A stretch of 64,000 bases of DNA. Source: Verrucomicrobiia bacterium. Its GTDB lineage: Bacteria; Verrucomicrobiota; Verrucomicrobiia; Limisphaerales; Pedosphaeraceae. Both the position numbers and the translations under genes were made by a program. Of the stretch, positions 57,713 to 64,000 are shown one piece after another; position 1 is the stretch's first letter; each line of letters begins with the position of its first letter. The stretch lies in assembly GCA_036268055.1 (NCBI GenBank), contig DATAUW010000041.1, positions 1-64,000 on the forward strand, read 5' to 3'. The notes under the pieces are model-generated. The model saw nothing but the letters and a program-made list of their open reading frames with translations. It was not told the DNA's origin and did not search any database.

Positions 57713-59881
57713 TCATTGCGCGGATCCGGCGTTGATGGGAACGGAAATGCGCCAGAGCGTGTTCTTTTGGCTGCGGCGCGCCGAAAATTGGTTGAGCGGC
57801 GGGATGGGAGAATAGTTGGCGTCCCACGCGAGCAGCACGGCATTGCCTTGAGTGAGCAGCGCTGAAAGGTCGAGCCCCGGCGGACAGAGAAACCGCTCTC
57901 CGGATGTCCGCGAGAGGAACGAAACCGCCTCGGTGCTGTCCGGCAAATCCGTGATGTGCCCGCCATTGCCGCCGAAAGCGCGCTGGCGTGATTGCGCGGC
58001 GTTCATGAAATTTCCCGCCTGGCCGGAAACGAAATTGCCAATCGGCATTCCTTGTCCGGCCGAAATATGAATCGTCCTAGCTTGGCCCGCCGGAAGATTG
58101 CCAACGTCAATGATGTGATCGCCAACCGCCAACTTTGCATTCGATAAATCGCGATCGCGTAAATTATTTATGACAACCGTGGAATCGGAGCCGTTTGATG
58201 TGACGCTCAACTTGAGTGGCAGATCTTCGTGCTGCCACCAATCGCTTTCAAAAAGCTGGCTGGTCCAGACTGGCACGGAAATATCGGCGCGAAAATTATC
58301 ACCCATTTGCAGAACGTCGGAACGCTCGCTCCCCTCTCCGCCGCCGACGAAACTGCTTTGAAACTCATCGCGGAATGTCGAAAAATGCTCCTGCGTTGCA
58401 ACGCGATAGTTGGCATTCACCGGCGAATAAATTGAAGCGTAGCTGTGCCCGCGCAATTCCGCGCCGTCGCCGTTTACCAGCACATCCACGATGTGAAGCT
58501 CGTTCCATTCCGTTTCACCGGCGCGCAATTTGTAGCCGATGAAATAGATCAGCAGCGAGAAAAACACGACGTAACACGGAAAAGTGACCCATGTCAGCAT
58601 CGGTCGTTTGATGCGCTTGAGCCAGTATTGATCGAGCGGCCCGATGACGACGAGATAGACGATCAGCAACAGCAGCAGCCATTCGACGGGCAATTTCCGC
58701 ACCTGTTTGCTGTCAATCATGGCGCCGAACACACCGTCAATGCTCCAGCCACCGCGCGAGTTGATCATATTTTTTCCCGAGTTATCGCCGAAATAAAGAT
58801 CGGGCGAAACCTCGGTGATCCTGGACCAGAATGACGGCAAATTATTCCAGATGCTGAAGGGCTTGCGTTCGGGACTGAACATCAGAGCTGTCACGCGCCC
58901 GCGACCCTGATGCGAAACCAAAATCAAGGGCGTGCCGTCGGCGGAAACCAATTCCTTGCCGCCGCGGATGGCGCCGACTGCGACCTGCAACGGTGAACTC
59001 TCGAACGCCGTGTCTTCGCGAACATCCGAATAGGGATTGAAGTCCGTCGGAATATTTCTGCCAAGCGGATGCAAGCTCGGCGGCAGCGGTGAGTCATGCA
59101 GCCATTTTTCCAGTTCGGGATGATTCTGCACCGAGCGCATGCCGGTCAAATCGCACGGCACGAGTTGTCGCAGCCACGGCACGGCATTGACGTCGGTGAT
59201 TGCCTCGATGCCGATGATGAGATGTCCTCCCAGGTTCAGCCACGCCTCCAATGCGGCGACCTGTTGGTCGTTCAGTTCAGTGGCTTTTTCTGAATTGAGG
59301 TAAATAACATTCATCCCCTCCAGCGAAATCGGGTTGTCGGGAAAAATCGCGGTTTGCAGACGCGCGGTGGCCGGTTGAAGCTCGGCATCGCCAACATGCA
59401 CCGCCCGCAATTCAGGAATGCCCGTGGCCGTGCGCGCCATCGCGCCGACGAGAGTGGCGCCGCTGCCTAAAGCGCGGCGAGGTTGTTTGCCAGACTGATC
59501 GGCATGAACCCGGCCGCGTTCATCCAGCAGGCGCACGTCCCAAGTGCTTTGATAACGCGCTGAGGAAAAAACCGGGATCACTACTCGTTTGAGCGTGCCC
59601 GTGGGCAATTCCACGACGAGCCGGTGTGTTTGGTTTTCATTGAATCGGCCGGCGGAAACTTCGACCACGCCGGTAAAGGCCGGCCCGTCATTTTTGATTT
59701 CGCAAACCACCGGAAACCAGCTTGCCTCGGGAACCAGTTCATCGTAGCCGAGAAATACGTCAAATTGAATCGCAGCTCGCGCGGCGGTCGCATGCAAAAT
59801 CAAAAGCGCAAATATCAGTAAAAAAAAACGCAGCGCAGCCACAATTGCAAACGGGCGGAACGATGTCCTTGGTTTCACCAT
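57713..59881 (-). CDS. membrane protein with GATase-like extracytoplasmic domain
   Basis: The 722-aa product has a signal segment (ALRFFLLIFALLILHATAAR), a beta-rich region (WFPVVCEIKNDGPAFTGVVE), then an alpha/beta part with ALEAWLNLGGHLIIGIEAIT and LILVSHQGRGRVTALMFSPE that recalls the class I glutamine-amidotransferase-like domain of GldG-type and DUF4350 proteins. Two helices follow (LPVEWLLLLLIVYLVVIGPL, FPCYVVFFSLLIYFIGYKLR) and a C-terminal soluble domain. It heads the operon and probably partners the ABC exporter from the outer face. It has no recognised catalytic residues, so a binding role is more likely. Confidence 0.72.
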   Translation of the reverse strand: MVKPRTSFRPFAIVAALRFFLLIFALLILHATAARAAIQFDVFLGYDELVPEASWFPVVCEIKNDGPAFTGVVEVSAGRFNENQTHRLVVELPTGTLKRVVIPVFSSARYQSTWDVRLLDERGRVHADQSGKQPRRALGSGATLVGAMARTATGIPELRAVHVGDAELQPATARLQTAIFPDNPISLEGMNVIYLNSEKATELNDQQVAALEAWLNLGGHLIIGIEAITDVNAVPWLRQLVPCDLTGMRSVQNHPELEKWLHDSPLPPSLHPLGRNIPTDFNPYSDVREDTAFESSPLQVAVGAIRGGKELVSADGTPLILVSHQGRGRVTALMFSPERKPFSIWNNLPSFWSRITEVSPDLYFGDNSGKNMINSRGGWSIDGVFGAMIDSKQVRKLPVEWLLLLLIVYLVVIGPLDQYWLKRIKRPMLTWVTFPCYVVFFSLLIYFIGYKLRAGETEWNELHIVDVLVNGDGAELRGHSYASIYSPVNANYRVATQEHFSTFRDEFQSSFVGGGEGSERSDVLQMGDNFRADISVPVWTSQLFESDWWQHEDLPLKLSVTSNGSDSTVVINNLRDRDLSNAKLAVGDHIIDVGNLPAGQARTIHISAGQGMPIGNFVSGQAGNFMNAAQSRQRAFGGNGGHITDLPDSTEAVSFLSRTSGERFLCPPGLDLSALLTQGNAVLLAWDANYSPIPPLNQFSARRSQKNTLWRISVPINAGSAQ

Positions 59882-60048
59882 TTTAATATGAGTGATCTGA
59901 TTCCCTCTCTTTATAAGCAGACCATTTTCGTTTAGCAATGTTCATTTGAACATCGCAAAAAATTTGCGGCTGCCTGCCTCCTGCCACGAACATGACACAG
60001 CGCTGCGAGAAAAGCAATTCCGCAACTGCGCCCACCAGAATTTTGCGC

Positions 60049-63000
60049 CTACTTCGCCATGGCAATGTCCATCGTCTCTTCGCGTTTGTGCGGCGCGTCT
60101 TCAGCCGACTCGACTTGCGTTCCCGCCACCGGCGGCACAAGGGGGGTGGACTTCAGGTCGAGCGTCGGTTCGTCAGCCTTGTGGAATTTCACGCTCACGA
60201 TTTTGCTGATGCCATGCTCTTCCATCGTCACACCGTAAAGCACGTCGGCCATGCCGATGGTGCGTTTGTTGTGCGTGATGATGATGAATTGCGAATGCGA
60301 AAGAAAGCGTTGCAGCACGCGCACGAAACGATTGATGTTCGATTCATCAAGCGGCGCGTCCAATTCGTCGAGCACGCAGAACGGACTTGGCTTGACCTGG
60401 TAAATGGAAAACAACAGCGCCACCGCGGTCATGGTTTGTTCGCCGCCCGAGAGCAACGAAATCGTCTGAAGCTGTTTACCGGGCGGACGTGCGACAATAT
60501 CAATCCCACTTTCGAGCGCATCGCCTTCACCCACGAGGATCAGGTCCGCCTTGCCGCCGCCAAACACTTCGGTGAACATCGCGCGGAAATTATCGCGAAT
60601 TTTCTCGAACGTCTCGGTGAACATCTGGCGGGTCTGCGAATTGATGCGATTGATCACGTCAAGTAACTGCGTCTTGGCATTGACGAGATCGTCGTGTTGC
60701 GTCGTGAGAAATGTGTGACGCTGCTCGGTTTCTTCGTACTCCTCGATCGCCACCAGATTCACAGGCCCCATTTCATCAATGCGCTTTTGCAGCGCCGCGA
60801 CTTGTTCAGTCACCGCGTTCCAATCCGTCGCCCCGCCACTCGCCGCCATCTCCTCGGGCGTCAGGGTCTGTACTTTCGCCGGACCTTCGTCGGCATACGT
60901 GATCGTGATGCACTCGCTCCGAATGTCATCGAGATTAAGGTGATATTTTTGCTGAATGCGTTCGCGGAGGTTTTGGACACTCATCGTTTTTTGCGCCAAT
61001 TCGATTTCGATCGTGCCGCGTTGCTGCTGGCATTCGGTGAGCCGGCGACGTTGTTCGCGCAAGGCATCCTCACGCGCCGAAATATCCACTTCTTGCATCT
61101 CTTTTTCGCCAAGCAACGCCGCCGCCTGCGTGTTCACCTGCTCGCGTTCGTGCTGCAACGATTCGATCTGGCGATGTGAATCCTGGATTTCCGATTCCGC
61201 CTGGGTTTTGCGATTGAGAAATCCCGAGACTTCCGAACGCCGTTGCGTGACAAGCTGCGCCAATTCGCGTAAACGCTGTTCGAGCGTTTGTTGCTGGTGG
61301 CGGAACGATGCGCAAATCTGCTCTTCCGAAGCCACGGCAACTTTCGTTTCGGTCAGCGTCGTGGTCGCGGCGTCGCGCTGCTGGCGCAAATTTTCGAGCG
61401 TCGCGGTAATGCCCGCCACCTCTTGCTGAAGACTCAACTCGCGCGCTTCAAGTCCTCCGGCTTGCTGGGCGAGCGTGGCGCGTTTGCGAGTACCCTCGTC
61501 CTCCTGCGACGCGAGACTCTGGATTTCGTAAACGACCGTGTCAATTTTTTGATGCAGCAACCGCTGGGAATTTTGCAGCGCATTGAACTCGCCCTGATGC
61601 GTCGCGATGGCGACTTCCTGCTGGCGCAATTCCGTCTGCGCCTGTTGCAAGCCCGCTTGCAACAAAGTTTGTTCGCTTAATAACACGCCCTTGTTGCGGC
61701 TCAGTTCGCTCACCTGCTCTTGCGCTTGCGCGAGTTGCGCCTGTAATTCGGTGATTTGATTTTTGCGGCCAAGAATCGAACCCGGCGCTTTTCCCGAGCC
61801 ATTGCTCGACCCGCCGGTATAAACTCCATGGCGCGTAAGAATCTCGCCCGAGTGTGTGACGTAATCGAATTGGCCATTGCTCTCCTGCCATGCGGCCGTG
61901 GCCGTTTGCAGATCGGCAACCACCAAAGTGCGGCCGAGCAAACTCTCGAGTAGCGGTTGAACCGATGCCTCCGATTCCACGACGCTCAACGCCGTCGGAT
62001 AGTTCGTGTTCGGAAGAGCAATATTTTCGCTCGTCCCTCGCAGCGACAACGCCGCGATGCTCGCGCGGCCTTTTTTATTCGCGCTCAGGTCGGAAAGAAT
62101 GTGGCGGGCAGCTTCGGGTTGCTCCGTGATGACCAGTTGCAGGTGATGACCCAGCGCCGTTTCGATGGCGGTAATATATTGGTCGGGCACACGGATTTTG
62201 TCCGCCAATGAACCCAGCACATGTTCGGCATTTTTGAGCGCGGCGAGCGTACCCGCGCTGAAGCCTTCGTGCTCGGATTGTAATTGCTCAAGCACGTTGA
62301 GACGCGAGCGCTTTTCCGCCTGCCGCTGCAACTGGGCGTCCAACTGCTGTGTCAACTGCGCCAGTTCCGCTTGAATCTCGCGCAATCGCGCCTGACGTTC
62401 CTCAACCGTGCCACGCTGGGTTTGGACATTGAGCTTTTGCGTTTCGACATTCGCCGCGAATTGATGCAAGCGCACTTCCAACTGGCCGCGCTCCTCTTCA
62501 AGCTGGATTTTTTCGGCGGAAAGTTTTTCAAGCCGCACGACGTTCCCCTGCTTCTGCAAATCAAGCGCGTTGATCTCGTTGCGTGCGCGGGTCAGTTGTT
62601 GCGCGTGAGAAAAGGCTTCCGCCTGTGCCTTGCGCTGGTTCTCCTGCAACTGGCGCAATTCATTTTCAATAGCCTGAACCGCGTCGCGTTTAGCTTGCAA
62701 TGCGGCGCGATTCTGTTCGAGCGCGGCGGTGGACGCGGTTAGGCGCTCGCTCAACGCAGCCAATTCCTGTTCCGCGGCGCTGTGGCGCTCCTCGGCCTGG
62801 GTGATGTCGCCGAGAGCCTTCGTGTTTTGCGATGCCAATTCGCGCAGGCGTTCCTCGTTGAATTGCACCCGGCTTTCCTGCCGCTCCACCTGCCCCTTGA
62901 GTTCAAGGCCGCGCTGCTGCATTTCGTTGATGCGATGTTCCAGCACGGATAATTGTTCGCGCAACGCAGCGATTTCATCTTCGCCTTGCAGCACGGCGGC

Positions 63001-63795
63001 GGAACTTTGCTCGATTTCGGTGCGCAACTTTTCGGCGGATGTCTGACGATCCGTGATCTCGGATTGAAAAACATCGAACTGATGCCGCGCAAGCTGCGTG
63101 TCGAGGTGTTGCAACTCAAGCATGAATTGTTTATAGCGCCGCGCCTTGCCCGCCTGGCGTTGCAACGAGCCGATCTGCCGCTTCACTTCGCGAATCAAGT
63201 CGGCGACGCGCAAAAGATTTTGCTCGGTGTATTCGAGTTTGCGCAGCGATTCTTTTTTTTGCGCCTTGAACTTCGTGATGCCCGCCGCTTCCTCAAAAAT
63301 CATCCGGCGATCTTCAGGTTTGCTGGAAAGAATTTGCGTGATGTTCCCCTGCGCCATGATGCTGTAGCTCGTGCGCCCGACGCCCGTGCCCATGAAAAGC
63401 TGCTGCACGTCTTTGAGACGGCAAGGAGTCTTATTGATGAAATACTCGCTGCCACCGTCGCGAAAGACCCGGCGCGTGATCGTAACTTCGTTATAGGCCA
63501 CTTCGACGCCCGCCGCGCTAAGATGTTCCTCGTCCACACCGCCGATGGTCAGCGAAACTTCGGCCATGCCGAGCGGTTTCCGCCCGTCGGTTCCGTTAAA
63601 AATCACGTCCGCCATTTCGCCACCGCGCAAGGCCTTGGCCGACTGTTCGCCCAGTACCCAGCGGATGGCGTCGGACACATTCGACTTGCCGCAACCGTTG
63701 GGCCCGACAATGGCCGTGACGCCCGGTTGGAAATTCAGGCTCGTTTTATTTGCGAACGATTTGAAGCCTAAAACCGTTAAATTCTTGAGATACAT
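60049..63795 (-). CDS. smc: chromosome segregation SMC ATPase
   Basis: The 1248-aa product begins MYLKNLTVLGFKSFANKTSL with Walker A in GPNGCGKSN, then a long coiled coil, a hinge near residues 500-650 (FSAGTLAALKNAEHVLGSLA, LGHHLQLVITEQPEA), a returning coiled coil, and the C-terminal head with signature LSGGEQTMTAVALLFSIYQV and Walker B FCVLDELDAPLD. SMC dimers with ScpAB organise and segregate the chromosome. The start at 63795 gives the exact family N-terminus; 18 codons upstream are hydrophobic and unlike it. scpA/scpB are not in the window. Confidence 0.96.
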   Translation of the reverse strand: MYLKNLTVLGFKSFANKTSLNFQPGVTAIVGPNGCGKSNVSDAIRWVLGEQSAKALRGGEMADVIFNGTDGRKPLGMAEVSLTIGGVDEEHLSAAGVEVAYNEVTITRRVFRDGGSEYFINKTPCRLKDVQQLFMGTGVGRTSYSIMAQGNITQILSSKPEDRRMIFEEAAGITKFKAQKKESLRKLEYTEQNLLRVADLIREVKRQIGSLQRQAGKARRYKQFMLELQHLDTQLARHQFDVFQSEITDRQTSAEKLRTEIEQSSAAVLQGEDEIAALREQLSVLEHRINEMQQRGLELKGQVERQESRVQFNEERLRELASQNTKALGDITQAEERHSAAEQELAALSERLTASTAALEQNRAALQAKRDAVQAIENELRQLQENQRKAQAEAFSHAQQLTRARNEINALDLQKQGNVVRLEKLSAEKIQLEEERGQLEVRLHQFAANVETQKLNVQTQRGTVEERQARLREIQAELAQLTQQLDAQLQRQAEKRSRLNVLEQLQSEHEGFSAGTLAALKNAEHVLGSLADKIRVPDQYITAIETALGHHLQLVITEQPEAARHILSDLSANKKGRASIAALSLRGTSENIALPNTNYPTALSVVESEASVQPLLESLLGRTLVVADLQTATAAWQESNGQFDYVTHSGEILTRHGVYTGGSSNGSGKAPGSILGRKNQITELQAQLAQAQEQVSELSRNKGVLLSEQTLLQAGLQQAQTELRQQEVAIATHQGEFNALQNSQRLLHQKIDTVVYEIQSLASQEDEGTRKRATLAQQAGGLEARELSLQQEVAGITATLENLRQQRDAATTTLTETKVAVASEEQICASFRHQQQTLEQRLRELAQLVTQRRSEVSGFLNRKTQAESEIQDSHRQIESLQHEREQVNTQAAALLGEKEMQEVDISAREDALREQRRRLTECQQQRGTIEIELAQKTMSVQNLRERIQQKYHLNLDDIRSECITITYADEGPAKVQTLTPEEMAASGGATDWNAVTEQVAALQKRIDEMGPVNLVAIEEYEETEQRHTFLTTQHDDLVNAKTQLLDVINRINSQTRQMFTETFEKIRDNFRAMFTEVFGGGKADLILVGEGDALESGIDIVARPPGKQLQTISLLSGGEQTMTAVALLFSIYQVKPSPFCVLDELDAPLDESNINRFVRVLQRFLSHSQFIIITHNKRTIGMADVLYGVTMEEHGISKIVSVKFHKADEPTLDLKSTPLVPPVAGTQVESAEDAPHKREETMDIAMAK

Positions 63796-63863
63796 GATTT
63801 TCCATTTAATTGAGCAAATAAATGGCAGAAGTAAAGTAAAAACCACCATATACAGGGGGATAG

Positions 63864-63872
63864 TTATTCACA
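63864..63872 (+). promoter_or_regulatory. perfect DnaA-box match upstream of smc
   Basis: TTATTCACA lies about 70 bp upstream of the smc start codon, in its likely promoter region. A related GGTGAGATAC lies 15 bp further on. A single box is weak evidence for DnaA control. Confidence 0.3.
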
Positions 63873-64000
63873 GGGCACAACTAATGGTGAGATACTAAAA
63901 TCGCGGTTTTTGGCAAAAATAGCCGTTTTTGAGTAAATTCTGGTTCAAATGCTTTGACCGCCGTGACCGCATGCGCCAGCCTTCTTTCCGTGCGGACCGC

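Overview
The window looks like chromosomal DNA from a Verrucomicrobiota bacterium, most likely of the Pedosphaera/Limisphaerales type. The grounds are a secreted protein with a prepilin-type N-terminus and an H-X9-DG C-terminal motif, many secreted proteins carrying a terminal module that ends in F/Y-Y/F-R, several glycoside hydrolases, heptamer (GGARTGY) intergenic repeats and palindromic interspersed repeats. This placement is an inference from gene content, not from a marker-gene tree. No phage, insertion sequence or CRISPR array was seen.

Layout. 0-5.6 kb: cysK, the lipid II flippase gene amj, a gene-free stretch that appears to encode a large structured RNA on the minus strand and carries DnaA-box-like inverted repeats, a 38-aa basic protein with its own terminator, then a SecD-head-like lipoprotein overlapping an M23 peptidase. 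5.8-17.7 kb: a pseudopilin-like protein, a secreted propeller-like protein, xseA (with a repeat insertion in frame), a HEAT-repeat protein next to the remnant of a paralogue, ymdB, a PE-PGRS-like glycine-rich protein, a PQQ-type propeller and a GH17 glucanase. 17.7-24.4 kb: a frameshifted tyrosine-phosphatase-like gene, an rlmD-like methyltransferase and an envelope-glycan run (membrane/TPR protein, GT4, MraY/WecA-like transferase). 24.4-38 kb: ClC channel, metG, a pair of exported proteins of unknown role, a secreted lectin-like protein, aspartate aminotransferase, proS, a small RNA with promoter and terminator, a methyltransferase, proA and a possible ATP-grasp protein.

38-40 kb: initiator tRNA-Met sits between two convergent PIN-domain toxin-antitoxin modules, one of which has a frameshifted toxin. 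40-51.7 kb: carbohydrate and protein degradation (GH95-like enzyme, BD-FAE-like esterase, APC permease, GH2 exo-glucosaminidase-like enzyme, large subtilase). 51.7-64 kb: a five-gene minus-strand ABC operon with three tandem paralogous permeases, then smc.

Several families of short interspersed repeats sit in the gaps. The items most worth a second look are the ~880-nt structured RNA locus, the 135-nt RNA near 34.3 kb, the toxin-antitoxin/initiator-tRNA arrangement, the two-block repeat element present in inverted copies at 8.7 and 47.5 kb, and the triplicated permease operon.
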